From positions 2,914,001-2,978,000 of the forward strand of contig NZ_CP033929.1 of assembly GCF_003815915.1 (NCBI RefSeq): a stretch of DNA of 64,000 bases. Direction: 5' to 3'. Positions 1 to 8,486 of the stretch are shown here, one piece after another. Origin of the DNA: Chryseobacterium indoltheticum (GTDB lineage: Bacteria > Bacteroidota > Bacteroidia > Flavobacteriales > Weeksellaceae). Both the position numbers and the translations under genes were made by a program. The notes under the pieces were generated by a model that did no database searches, had not been told where the DNA came from, and saw only the letters and a list, made by a program, of their open reading frames with translations. Each line of letters starts with the position of its first letter. The first letter of the stretch is position 1.

Positions 1-20
1 ATACTAATTTCGTTATAAAA

Positions 21-980
21 ATGGAAAGAGACAAAATTATCTCAATAGCAAAAAGCACACTGACCATAGAAATTTCCGAACTGGAAAAATTAAAAGAAAG
101 AATTGGAGACGAATTTATAAAAGCAGTACAGCTTATTCATGCTGCTACAGGGAAACTCATCGTGGTTGGTATCGGAAAATCGGCTCATGTAGGAAATAAA
201 ATTGTCGCTACGCTAAATTCTACAGGAACTCCATCTCAATTTTTGCATGCTTCAGAAGCTATTCACGGAGATTTGGGTGTCATTCAAAAACAGGATGTAG
301 TTTTATGCATTTCAAATTCGGGAAATTCCCCTGAGATCACCAATCTTGTTTCTTATTTAAAAGATTATTCTTCTGCATTAATTGGAATGACGGGAAACAG
401 AAAAAGCAAACTTGCAGAATTTTCTGATGTCATTTTAGATACTCATGTAGATCTGGAAGCGTGTCCGAATAAACTGGCTCCAACAAGTTCTACGACCAAT
501 CAAATGGCTTTGGGAGATGCTTTGGCAATTTGCCTGATGGAACTGAATGAATTTAAAGAAAATGATTTTGCTAAATTTCATCCGGGAGGAAGTTTAGGTA
601 AAAACTTAACGGCAAGAGTTGAGCAGTTTCTTTCTTCACAAAAACCTCAGGTTTATGAGGATTCTTCGATAAGAGATGTTATTATTTCTATTAGTGCATC
701 AAGTCACGGTATAACCGTTGTTACAGATAACGATAAAATCACCGGCGTTGTTACCGACGGAGATTTGCGAAGAATGTTGATGAAGGGTGACGATATTTCT
801 AAAGTTTTGGCGAAAGATATTATGTCTGCAAATCCTAAAACAATTGAGAAAGATGTTTTGGCAAAAGAAGCTATGAAAGTTCTGAAAGACAATAATATCG
901 GACAATTAATTGTAACTGAAAACGGGCAATATTTCGGAATTATTGATCTTCATACATTATTGGACGAAGGAATTAATTAA
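21..980 (+). CDS. kdsD: D-arabinose-5-phosphate isomerase (KdsD/KpsF family)
   Basis: The 319-residue product has the standard family layout: an N-terminal SIS sugar-isomerase domain (about residues 35-170, with the phosphosugar-binding stretches VGIGKSAHVGNK and SNSGNSPE) followed by two CBS domains (about 205-255 and 265-319). The family interconverts ribulose 5-phosphate and arabinose 5-phosphate, the first committed step to the KDO of lipopolysaccharide, in the cytoplasm. Length is typical. The ATG is the first one in frame and no upstream gene is visible within the 20 bases before it. The assignment of family is firm; the exact physiological paralogue (KdsD versus GutQ-like) is by context only. 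Confidence 0.93.
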   Translation: MERDKIISIAKSTLTIEISELEKLKERIGDEFIKAVQLIHAATGKLIVVGIGKSAHVGNKIVATLNSTGTPSQFLHASEAIHGDLGVIQKQDVVLCISNSGNSPEITNLVSYLKDYSSALIGMTGNRKSKLAEFSDVILDTHVDLEACPNKLAPTSSTTNQMALGDALAICLMELNEFKENDFAKFHPGGSLGKNLTARVEQFLSSQKPQVYEDSSIRDVIISISASSHGITVVTDNDKITGVVTDGDLRRMLMKGDDISKVLAKDIMSANPKTIEKDVLAKEAMKVLKDNNIGQLIVTENGQYFGIIDLHTLLDEGIN

Positions 981-1029
981 ATTTTTGATCCTATTTATTA
1001 GGTTCATTTTTAATTCATTGAAATAAAAA

Positions 1030-1240
1030 AACAGAAAATACGGAGGTGATATATATACGGTTTATGAAATTTCAGTTGCCAATGCTCAAAACAATTTGAA
1101 GTTTTAAAATCTATTTTGAACGAATTAGGCGTATATACTATTTAAGAAGAAATTAAATATAAAATGCCGTTTACATTTCATATAAAATTGATGAATTAAA
1201 AATTGTATTAGATAAAGAATTAGCTTATCAAAAACAGTAA
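1030..1240 (+). pseudogene. Decayed gene remnant between kdsD and tatC
   Basis: No intact gene lies here, but protein-like stretches can be read if frames are switched: FEVLKSILNELGVYTI near 1098-1141, a stop, EEIKYKMP, then ISYKIDELKIVLDKELAYQ up to a stop at about 1240. The pieces share an ordinary charged-helix composition and follow one another in order, which fits a small gene broken by a stop and one or two frameshifts. I do not recognise the parent family. The remaining intergenic bases show nothing else. Confidence 0.3.
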
Positions 1241-1299
1241 GTAACTAAAATAATTGTTATAATTGCAAATTGAATCTCGGTATTCATAACATAAATTTT

Positions 1300-2130
1300 A
1301 TGGCAGAAGATAAAGACATGTCTTTTTTTGGACATATTGGGGAATTGAGGGGGCATTTGATCCGTTCTATTCTTGCAATCGTTATAGCGGCAGTGGTTGT
1401 CGGTTTTAATATCAACTGGATTATGGATCATATATTTTTTGGTCCCACACGTAATGATTTCCCTACTTTTAAAGTCGTAAACGAGTTTTCACAATGGATT
1501 TTAGGGGAAGACAGTATTACGTTGCCTGATGAATTTCCGGTGCGAGTTCAGAGATTGTATCAACAGTTTAATGTGATGATGGCCGTTTCTATTTTTGGAG
1601 GAATTGTGGCGGCTTTCCCTTATATTGTTTGGGAATTGTGGCGATTTATCAGTCCGGCTCTACATCCTAACGAGAGAAAAAATTCGCTTTTTATTATTAA
1701 TTCGGTTTGGATTTTATTTATGACCGGAGTTTTATGCGGGTATTTCCTGATTTTACCTTTTGCCGTCAATTTCGGAGTTATTTTTAAAATTTCAGACATC
1801 ATTATTCCGTTATACGATCTTAGTGATTACACTACCCTGTTTTTGCAGGTTGTCTTAGGAATGGGTGTTGTCTTTTTATTTCCGGTTTTAATTTACTTCC
1901 TTACCAATATCGGAATTCTGAATCCTAAATTTATGAAAACATACAGAAGACACGCTATTGTTTTGATTATGGTTGTTGCCGCAATTATTACTCCTGCCGA
2001 TGTTTTGAGTATGATTATGGCTGCATTGCCACTATTATTGCTTTATGAATTCAGTATTGTAATGTGTGGTTATACTTATAAAAAGGTACAAAAACGAGAT
2101 GCCGCTATAAAAACGGTTAAAAAATCTTAA
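1300..2130 (+). CDS. tatC: Twin-arginine translocase subunit TatC
   Basis: The product (276 residues from the ATG at 1300) is a six-helix inner-membrane protein beginning MAEDKDMSFFGHIGELRGHL; the conserved N-terminal signature FxxHxxELRxHL of TatC is clear, as is the FPYIVWELWRFISPALHPNE loop. TatC recognises twin-arginine signal peptides and with TatA exports folded proteins. I chose ATG 1300 over an in-frame TTG at 1270 because the family starts here. A strong hairpin (2150-2180) follows the stop, so it is probably the last gene of its transcript. TatA/TatB are not in this window. Confidence 0.95.
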   Translation: MAEDKDMSFFGHIGELRGHLIRSILAIVIAAVVVGFNINWIMDHIFFGPTRNDFPTFKVVNEFSQWILGEDSITLPDEFPVRVQRLYQQFNVMMAVSIFGGIVAAFPYIVWELWRFISPALHPNERKNSLFIINSVWILFMTGVLCGYFLILPFAVNFGVIFKISDIIIPLYDLSDYTTLFLQVVLGMGVVFLFPVLIYFLTNIGILNPKFMKTYRRHAIVLIMVVAAIITPADVLSMIMAALPLLLLYEFSIVMCGYTYKKVQKRDAAIKTVKKS

Positions 2131-2149
2131 AAAATTAATATACATAATA

Positions 2150-2180
2150 GCGGCGCGAAAATCTTAGATTTTCGCGCCGC
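2150..2180. terminator. Hairpin after tatC
   Basis: A perfect 13-bp GC-rich inverted repeat (GCGGCGCGAAAAT, five-base loop, ATTTTCGCGCCGC) lies 20 bases after the tatC stop. There is only a short T run after it, so it could act as a terminator or as an mRNA 3' stabiliser. Confidence 0.7.
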
Positions 2181-2230
2181 TTGTTTTCAGAATACTCATC
2201 AAAAAACAGACATTCTTAAATAATATTCTT

Positions 2231-2238
2231 TAATTTTG
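2231..2238 (+). promoter_or_regulatory. Candidate -7 element of the M1 peptidase gene
   Basis: TAATTTTG matches the Bacteroidota -7 consensus TAnnTTTG and lies 23 bases before the ATG at 2262. No good -33 TTG is seen at the expected distance, so this is only a partial match. Confidence 0.4.
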
Positions 2239-2261
2239 ATTTAATTAAATTTTAAAATCAC

Positions 2262-3890
2262 ATGAAGAAGTTTTCATACTCACTTTTATTGGTTTCCGGA
2301 TTAGCTTTCGGGCAGTTTTTCGAAAAAGGTAAAACGTTTACAAAACAAGATACCTTAAAAGGTTCTAATACCGAATTCAGAAATTTCTGGGATGTAAAAA
2401 AGTATGAACTTTCTGTAGAACCCGATTTTCAGCAAAAAAGTATTACCGGAAACAATAAAATAAGTTTTGAGATTACCAAAGATATTTCAAATCCTGTTTT
2501 TCAAATCGATCTGCAACAACCGATGAAAGTTGATGTGGTACAATGCAGTTTCCCTACTCCTAAACCATTTAAAAGAGAAGGTGATTTTATATTTATTTCA
2601 TCGCATAAAAACTTTAAAAAAGGAGAAAAATACACCATTGATATTGGCTATTCCGGAAATCCTACGATTGCAAAAAGAGCACCTTGGGACGGAGGCTGGG
2701 TTTTCACAAAAGATGAAAAAGGAAATCCATGGATGAGCGTTGCCGATGAAGGAATTGGTGCTTCAATATGGCTTCCTACAAAAGATATCTGGAGTGATGA
2801 ACCTGATAACGGAATCATTATGAAAATTATTACTCCAAAAGATTTAGTTGGAGTCGGAAATGGAAGATTAATTAACAAAAAAACCGAAAGCAATAAAAAT
2901 ATTTTCACCTGGGAAGTTAAGAATCCCATCAATGCCTATTCTATCATTCCAAACATTGGAAAATATGTAAATTTTAAAGATTCTTATACCGGAGAAAAAG
3001 GAAAGCTTGATCTTGATTATTGGGTAATCGACTACAATTTGGAGAAAGCAAAAAAACAGTTTCAACAGGTAAAACCAATGCTAAAAGCTTTTGAATATTG
3101 GTTTGGCCCTTATCCTTTTTATGAAGATTCTTACAAATTGGTTGATGCACCTTATTTGGGGATGGAACATCAGAGCAATATAGCTTACGGAAATGGGTAT
3201 CAGAACGGATATTTAGGAAGAGATCTTTCAGGAACAGGAGTTGGTTTAAACTGGGATTTTATCATTATTCACGAAAGCGGACACGAATGGTTTGCGAATA
3301 GTATAACAGCAAAAGATCAAGCCGATATGTGGATTCATGAAGCTTTTACCAATTATTCTGAAGTTCTTTTTACTGAAAATTATATGGATAAAAAATCTGC
3401 GGATATGTATGCGCAGGGAATTCAGAATAATATTGAAAACGACGTTCCTATTATCGGAAAATACGGCGTACGAAATGAAGGAAGCGGCGATATGTATGCA
3501 AAAGGCGCAAGTATGCTTCATACGATGAGACAGATCATTAATGACGATGCAAAATTCAGACAGATTTTAAGAGGTTTAAATAAAGATTTTTATCATCAAA
3601 CCGTCACAACAGAACAAGTTGAAAAATATATTTCAGAGAAAGCAGGTTTTGACTTTACAACAATTTTCAACCAATATTTGCGTACAACCGATGTTCCTGT
3701 TTTAGAATATGCTCAAAAAGGTACAGAATTGAAATTCCGTTTTGTAAATGGTGTAAAAAACTTAAACCTTCCGATAAGATTTGGTGAATACACCATTTCA
3801 CCGAATGAATCTTGGCAAACGTTGAAGCTTAAGAATTCAAATCCGGTAGAGTTTAGCAAGAACTATTATATCAGATATAAAAAGATTTAA
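2262..3890 (+). CDS. Secreted M1-family metallopeptidase
   Basis: The 542-residue product starts with a Sec signal peptide (MKKFSYSLLLVSGLAFGQ). It contains the gluzincin zinc site HESGH at about residues 337-341, followed 18 residues later by the glutamate E360 in IHEAFTN, exactly the HExxH-18-E spacing of M1 aminopeptidases. The upstream GMEHQS segment near 308 corresponds to the GxMEN substrate-binding loop, here with H in place of N. It is predicted to trim peptides in the periplasm. It is shorter than classical M1 enzymes because it lacks the large C-terminal helical domain. A terminator follows at 3901. Confidence 0.9.
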   Translation: MKKFSYSLLLVSGLAFGQFFEKGKTFTKQDTLKGSNTEFRNFWDVKKYELSVEPDFQQKSITGNNKISFEITKDISNPVFQIDLQQPMKVDVVQCSFPTPKPFKREGDFIFISSHKNFKKGEKYTIDIGYSGNPTIAKRAPWDGGWVFTKDEKGNPWMSVADEGIGASIWLPTKDIWSDEPDNGIIMKIITPKDLVGVGNGRLINKKTESNKNIFTWEVKNPINAYSIIPNIGKYVNFKDSYTGEKGKLDLDYWVIDYNLEKAKKQFQQVKPMLKAFEYWFGPYPFYEDSYKLVDAPYLGMEHQSNIAYGNGYQNGYLGRDLSGTGVGLNWDFIIIHESGHEWFANSITAKDQADMWIHEAFTNYSEVLFTENYMDKKSADMYAQGIQNNIENDVPIIGKYGVRNEGSGDMYAKGASMLHTMRQIINDDAKFRQILRGLNKDFYHQTVTTEQVEKYISEKAGFDFTTIFNQYLRTTDVPVLEYAQKGTELKFRFVNGVKNLNLPIRFGEYTISPNESWQTLKLKNSNPVEFSKNYYIRYKKI

Positions 3891-3900
3891 TGAAAAATTT

Positions 3901-3937
3901 AAAAGGCAAAATCATACTTATGATTTTGCCTTTTTTT
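3901..3937 (+). terminator. Rho-independent terminator after the M1 peptidase
   Basis: AAAAGGCAAAATCAT is followed by a short loop and ATGATTTTGCC with a run of seven T. This is a textbook intrinsic terminator just after the stop at 3890. Confidence 0.85.
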
Positions 3938-4019
3938 AACTAAAGTTTAGCAAAAAATTATAAATCTCACTGTAACAATTTCAATTTAAAATCAACTACT
4001 TATCAATAAAATAAACCTA

Positions 4020-5876
4020 ATGAAAAAAATAGCAATAAGCTTAGGAATTCTTGCGGTGGCTTTCGTTCAAGCGCAATCTATAAAAACAAGCATCGACCTG
4101 GTGAATGTAAAAGACGATAAAATAGCCGTAACGATGGAATTTCCAAAAATGAAATCGAATGACGTGAAATTTCACTTTCCAAAAACAGTTCCCGGAACTT
4201 ATTCTGTGGATGATTACGGAAGGTTTATAGAAGGAATAAAATTTTTAGACAACAAAGGAAAAGAAATCGCTTTTACCAAAGTGAATGACAATACGTATTC
4301 TCTGAAAAATGCAAAAGCATTAAGTAAAATTACGTATTTAGTAAATGACAGTTTCGATGAAGAAAATGGTACAGATAAACACAAAGCCGTATTCTCACCT
4401 TCCGGAACTGATATCGAACAGGGGAAAGTTTATTTGATTAATACGCACGGTTTTGTAGGGTATATCGATAATATGCAGGATGTTCCTTACCAATTAATAA
4501 TTCAGAAGCCTACTGATTTTTACGGAACTACAGCTTTGGTTGATCAGGATAAATCTGAAGCAACCGATACTTTTACATTAGCCAATTATGCTAAACTGAC
4601 AGATTCTCCTTTGATGTATTCAAAACCTGATTACATCACATTCAATGCTGGCGGAATGGATCTTGTTTTGGGTGTTTATTCTCCAACCGGAAAATATAAA
4701 GCAGCAGATTTTAAAGAAAATTTAGAAAAAATGGTCGTTGCTCAAAAGAAATTTTTGGGTGATATGAATACCAACAAGAAATATGCAATCATGCTTTATC
4801 TTGCAGGAACCGAAGGTCCTCAAATCAAAGGTTTCGGAGCATTGGAACATCACGAATCTACAAGTGTTGTGCTTCACGAAATGATGCCTAAAGAAGCGAT
4901 TGACGAAGCTATTGTCGATGTAGTTTCTCATGAATTTTTCCACACCGTGAATCCTTTGAAGACGCATTCTGAAGAGATTCATTATTTTGATTATGCAGAT
5001 CCTAAAATGTCTCAGCATCTTTGGATGTATGAAGGCGGAACCGAGTATTTTGCTAATTTATTCCAGATTCAGGAAGGTTTGATTACAAAAGAGCAGTTTT
5101 TACAGAGAATTGGCGATAAAATTAAAAATTCTAAAAACTACGACGATACCATGCCTTTTACGGTGATGAGTAAAAACATTCTTCAGGATCAGTATAAAGA
5201 TCAGTACAGAAATGTCTACGAAAAAGGAACTCTTTTGACGATGTGTCTTGATATTGAACTGAGAAAATTATCAAACGGAGAAATGGGTTATCGCGATATG
5301 ATCAGAAAATTATCTCAGAGATTTGGTGAAAACAAACCTTTTAAAGATGATAAACTGATCGACGAATTGGTAACCATTACAGGATATCCGCAGGTAAAAG
5401 ATTTTTACAATAAATACATTGCAGGAAGCCAGCCAACGCCTTATGCAGAATATTTAGCTCAAGTGGGTGTAGAAATCAAGAAGCAGGAAACTCCGCCTAT
5501 GTTTTGGTTTATCAAAGATCCTGCGCAAACCGGATACGATGAGAAGAACAATGCTTTTGCCTTTGATGATCACTCTGCTTTATCTTCATTCTCAAAAAGC
5601 ATCGGATTTAAAATTACCGATCAGGTTCTTGCTTTAGACGGAAAAACCATCAATATTCAAAATGCTCAGGAATTTATCAGCTATGCACAATCGATCAAAG
5701 AAGGTCAAAATGTTACCGTTACCGTTCTTCGTAAAAATGGCGATAAAATGGATAAAATTGATTTGAAAGGAAAAGCTGTTTTAGATAAAATAACAATGGA
5801 AACATTACAATTTGAAGCCAATCCTACTCCTGCAGAACAGAAACTTCAGGATCAATGGTTGACCGGAAAAAAGTAA
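4020..5876 (+). CDS. Secreted M61-family (glycyl aminopeptidase-like) peptidase
   Basis: The 618-residue product has a signal peptide (MKKIAISLGILAVAFVQAQS) and an M61 catalytic domain with the zinc motif HEFFHTVNP at about residue 304 and the distal glutamate in YEGGTEYF about 35 residues later. The C-terminal part (about 515-590) has the hydrophobic pattern of a PDZ domain (VLALDGKTINIQNAQEF), as usual for M61. The family cleaves N-terminal glycine/alanine peptides outside the cytoplasm. It lies just downstream of the M1 gene but behind a terminator, so the two are probably transcribed separately. Confidence 0.9.
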   Translation: MKKIAISLGILAVAFVQAQSIKTSIDLVNVKDDKIAVTMEFPKMKSNDVKFHFPKTVPGTYSVDDYGRFIEGIKFLDNKGKEIAFTKVNDNTYSLKNAKALSKITYLVNDSFDEENGTDKHKAVFSPSGTDIEQGKVYLINTHGFVGYIDNMQDVPYQLIIQKPTDFYGTTALVDQDKSEATDTFTLANYAKLTDSPLMYSKPDYITFNAGGMDLVLGVYSPTGKYKAADFKENLEKMVVAQKKFLGDMNTNKKYAIMLYLAGTEGPQIKGFGALEHHESTSVVLHEMMPKEAIDEAIVDVVSHEFFHTVNPLKTHSEEIHYFDYADPKMSQHLWMYEGGTEYFANLFQIQEGLITKEQFLQRIGDKIKNSKNYDDTMPFTVMSKNILQDQYKDQYRNVYEKGTLLTMCLDIELRKLSNGEMGYRDMIRKLSQRFGENKPFKDDKLIDELVTITGYPQVKDFYNKYIAGSQPTPYAEYLAQVGVEIKKQETPPMFWFIKDPAQTGYDEKNNAFAFDDHSALSSFSKSIGFKITDQVLALDGKTINIQNAQEFISYAQSIKEGQNVTVTVLRKNGDKMDKIDLKGKAVLDKITMETLQFEANPTPAEQKLQDQWLTGKK

Positions 5877-5970
5877 GTTAATTTAAGTTGTTGATAGTTT
5901 TGAGTTGATAGTTGATGGTTTGACATGCTATGTAATAATCAAAATTATATTATTCAACGAATTTAAAATA

Positions 5971-6001
5971 AAACAAGCGGGGAAATTTTCCTCGCTTGTT
6001 T
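5971..6001. terminator. Terminator after the M61 peptidase gene
   Basis: AAACAAGCGGGGAAA pairs with TTTTCCTCGCTTGTTT around a tight loop, followed by a short T-rich stretch. It is the first strong hairpin after the stop at 5876. Confidence 0.7.
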
Positions 6002-6002
6002 G

Positions 6003-6420
6003 TAATTACAGTTCTGCAAAATCATGTATATGAGCAGCAAAATCATCTGTATGCCTCAGAAAATGATCTCACCACAACGCAATACCTGCTATACACCTCG
6101 CAAAATCATCTGTATATGACACCATGTTATATGTATGCTTCGCAAAGTCATCTTATCGTATCGCAAAACGAAGTGTAAGTGTCGCAAAATCATCTGTCTG
6201 TGATGCAATGTCATGTGTATTGTTCGTAAAACCATCTTATTTTAAAGAAATGAGTCCTTTCCGTTGATAAATACCTTCTGTCTCTTAAGGAATATCATCT
6301 GATTACCACGGAATGTCATCTGTCTGCTAAGGAAAGCCGTCTGACCGCAAAGGAATGTCGTCTGCCCCTTACGGAATTTCATCTGTCTGCCAAGGAAAGC
6401 CGTCTGGCAAAGAAAAAACA
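6003..6420. repeat. Field of degenerate 21-bp tandem repeats
   Basis: About 20 imperfect units of roughly 21 bp follow each other, e.g. GCAAAATCATCTGTATG plus four bases in the first half and GGAATGTCATCTGTCTGCT plus two bases in the second half; the core CATCTG recurs. Because 21 is a multiple of three, each strand keeps short open frames that read as seven-residue repeats (QNHLYAS on the plus strand, RQMTFRG on the minus strand). Neither frame has a convincing start or upstream signal, and the units vary, so I treat this as noncoding repeat DNA. It fills most of the gap between the M61 gene and the GLPGLI genes. Confidence 0.8.
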
Positions 6421-6533
6421 GCATCTTTGTTAAAAAATGCTGTTTTCCAGATTGATTATAAATAATTTCCTTTACAAAGATTTCATATTCACGGAAGCGA
6501 AAATTATGATAACGATAATAGTATTTTAAAAAT

Positions 6534-6565
6534 AGTAAAGCGAGGAAAATCTTCCTCGCTTTACT
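6534..6565 (-). terminator. Terminator of the GLPGLI gene pair
   Basis: AGTAAAGCGAGGAA and TTCCTCGCTTTACT form a 14-bp perfect stem with a four-base loop, just beyond the stop codon of the minus-strand gene that ends at 6574. Confidence 0.8.
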
Positions 6566-6573
6566 TTACTATT

Positions 6574-7470
6574 TTATTTATACAATTCCGGCTCGATAGG
6601 ATTGTTATTCTTTTTGAAACCTTCTTTTGCTTTTTTCTCCATTTCTCTGAAAACCAGATTAGGATCTGAAATTTCTTTTCCGTCTGCTGATTTAGTTTTA
6701 AACACAACTTTATTGGTTTCCGTGTTTTTCATCATCATCTCGCGCATATTTTTCGTAGGATCGTTTTTATACGCTTTCCAGGCTTTTTTAAACTGAGCTT
6801 CATTAATCTCAATATCCTTCCCTCCCATTCCGTAAAGTTGAACTCCTTGCGGAAGATTCATCTCTTTTTCTGTAGTAGTTTGAATCGTTTTATTTCCAAC
6901 TAAAGTCAGGGAATGCGAACCTGTTTTATCTTCAATTTTCACAATCAAACCGGGAAGTCCGTAGAATTTATACGGTCCGTCCTGGAAAGGTAGATCTGTA
7001 GAAAACCAAGCCGTCCATTCTCTTCCACCGTATTTTGTTGTTGCTTTTTGAGCATTATATTCACCAATTTTCTGCTTATCAGGAAGAATTTTCCATTCCG
7101 GTTTTTTATCTTCTTCAATTTTATAGCTGTCGCTGGAAATCTTTGTGAAAAGATGAGTTTTAAAATCAGGATATTGTTTGGTAACCTTGTAAGTAATCAT
7201 TCCCGATTTATCGTTTCTACTTATACTGATGCTGTTGGGACTCAATTTTAATTGTCTCTCCAAATCTGCCTGAGAAGTAGAATCTGCAATAAACTTTTCC
7301 TGACCGTAATATTTTGATCCGCTTTTATCAATATCCAAAAGCATTATTTCTTTCAAAACGTTTGCTTTGTCTGTAGAATCGGGAATAAATTTATAATCAT
7401 AGAAAAAACGGTTTTGAGCAAAACTTGTGAATCCTATTATTAATAACAGCGCTAAAGATATTTTTTTCAT
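6574..7470 (-). CDS. GLPGLI family secreted protein
   Basis: The 298-residue product starts with a signal peptide (MKKISLALLLIIGFTSFAQ) and contains the diagnostic motif PYKFYGLPGLIVKIED near residue 165, preceded by the conserved aromatic segment WTAWFSTDLPFQDGP. The GLPGLI family is found in Bacteroidota; members are exported and of unknown function. It starts one base after the stop of its paralogue at 7472-8302, so the two form an operon and look like a tandem duplication that has diverged. Confidence 0.9.
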   Translation of the reverse strand: MKKISLALLLIIGFTSFAQNRFFYDYKFIPDSTDKANVLKEIMLLDIDKSGSKYYGQEKFIADSTSQADLERQLKLSPNSISISRNDKSGMITYKVTKQYPDFKTHLFTKISSDSYKIEEDKKPEWKILPDKQKIGEYNAQKATTKYGGREWTAWFSTDLPFQDGPYKFYGLPGLIVKIEDKTGSHSLTLVGNKTIQTTTEKEMNLPQGVQLYGMGGKDIEINEAQFKKAWKAYKNDPTKNMREMMMKNTETNKVVFKTKSADGKEISDPNLVFREMEKKAKEGFKKNNNPIEPELYK

Positions 7471-7471
7471 G

Positions 7472-8302
7472 CTATTTTGTTTGATTAAGTTCTATTCTGT
7501 TGTTATCTTTTTTTATTTTTTCTTTCAGGCGTTCTTCCTGATCCTTCATCTGATTACCGGTTCCCTCTTTCATAATCATTGTCATACCGTTCATCTGTAT
7601 TTGTTTTAAACCTTTTGTAGGATCATTTTCATATTCTTTAACCAATTTGTCATATTGTTTTTGATTGACTAAAATTTCCTTTTCGCTAAACACATCTTTT
7701 GGAATTTCCGTAAGATTTTTTACAGCCTGCAGGTTAAAGACATGTGATTTGCTTTGATCTTCCAATTTCACAATCAAACCCGGAAGACCATGAAATTTGT
7801 ACGGACCATCCTGAATCGGAATATCTGAAGTGAACCATGCCGCCCATTTTCTTCCACCAAATTCAGTTTCGGCTTTTTGTGTATTCCATTCTCCGATTTT
7901 TTGCTTTTCGGACCTTATTTTCCAATCTATTTTTCGGTCATCAGCAACTTTATACTGATCCCTCAAAATTCTGTTATGAAAAAAGACTTCATATTTCGGA
8001 TATTTTTTGGAAACCGAATACCTTATGGAGCCTTTTCGTCCATCCGTCTTAACATTCATCATTCCCGTTGAAGCCAACTGTTTTTCCAAATCAACTCTCA
8101 TAATAGAATCGGAATGGTAAGCCGTATAGCTGTAAAACTTAGATCCCGAATCGGCAACATCAAGATTCATCATTTCGGTTTTTACATCGCCTGTGTTGGT
8201 AGAGTCTGGTATATAACGGTATTCGTAAGTAAAACGTTTGTTTTGAGCATCGGCAAAAACACCAATCATCAATACACAGAAAACGGTTATTAGTTTTTTC
8301 AT
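7472..8302 (-). CDS. GLPGLI family secreted protein (paralogue)
   Basis: The 276-residue product has a signal peptide (MKKLITVFCVLMIGVFADAQ) and the same domain as its downstream neighbour, including KWAAWFTSDIPIQDGPYKF and GLPGLIVKLED. It is the promoter-proximal gene of the pair. The C-terminal part is Lys/Glu/Gln-rich. Function is unknown for the family. Confidence 0.9.
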   Translation of the reverse strand: MKKLITVFCVLMIGVFADAQNKRFTYEYRYIPDSTNTGDVKTEMMNLDVADSGSKFYSYTAYHSDSIMRVDLEKQLASTGMMNVKTDGRKGSIRYSVSKKYPKYEVFFHNRILRDQYKVADDRKIDWKIRSEKQKIGEWNTQKAETEFGGRKWAAWFTSDIPIQDGPYKFHGLPGLIVKLEDQSKSHVFNLQAVKNLTEIPKDVFSEKEILVNQKQYDKLVKEYENDPTKGLKQIQMNGMTMIMKEGTGNQMKDQEERLKEKIKKDNNRIELNQTK

Positions 8303-8407
8303 TTTAAATTATTTTGAAAATATTTAAGGCTTGTTTAAAGATTATTTGAAAATAAAATTTTTAAATAATCTTCTTTTCTCCCCATCTAAACGGAGGAAAT
8401 TATCTTG

Positions 8408-8461
8408 AAATTGCATCAAAATCGCACCCTTTAGGGCTGGGGAATAATTTTAATGCAATTT
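8408..8461. repeat. Long inverted repeat between the blaR-like gene and the GLPGLI operon
   Basis: AAATTGCAT(C)AAAAT and ATTTTAATGCAATTT pair around a 25-base GC-rich loop that itself contains CCCTTTAGGG. It lies after the stop of the minus-strand gene at 8487 and before the GLPGLI operon, so it may terminate the former. No T run follows. Confidence 0.5.
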
Positions 8462-8486
8462 AAAAAAAGGCTCTTAAAACTTAAGA

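Noticed and set aside
6003..6420. CRISPR array
   Set aside because: The units are degenerate, without constant repeats separated by unique spacers, and there are no cas genes in the window.
5996..6424. Two 60-residue frames, one on each strand, inside the 21-bp repeats
   Set aside because: They exist because the repeat unit is a multiple of three; neither has a promoter or start context, and the two overlap the same kind of DNA. Kept as a repeat feature.
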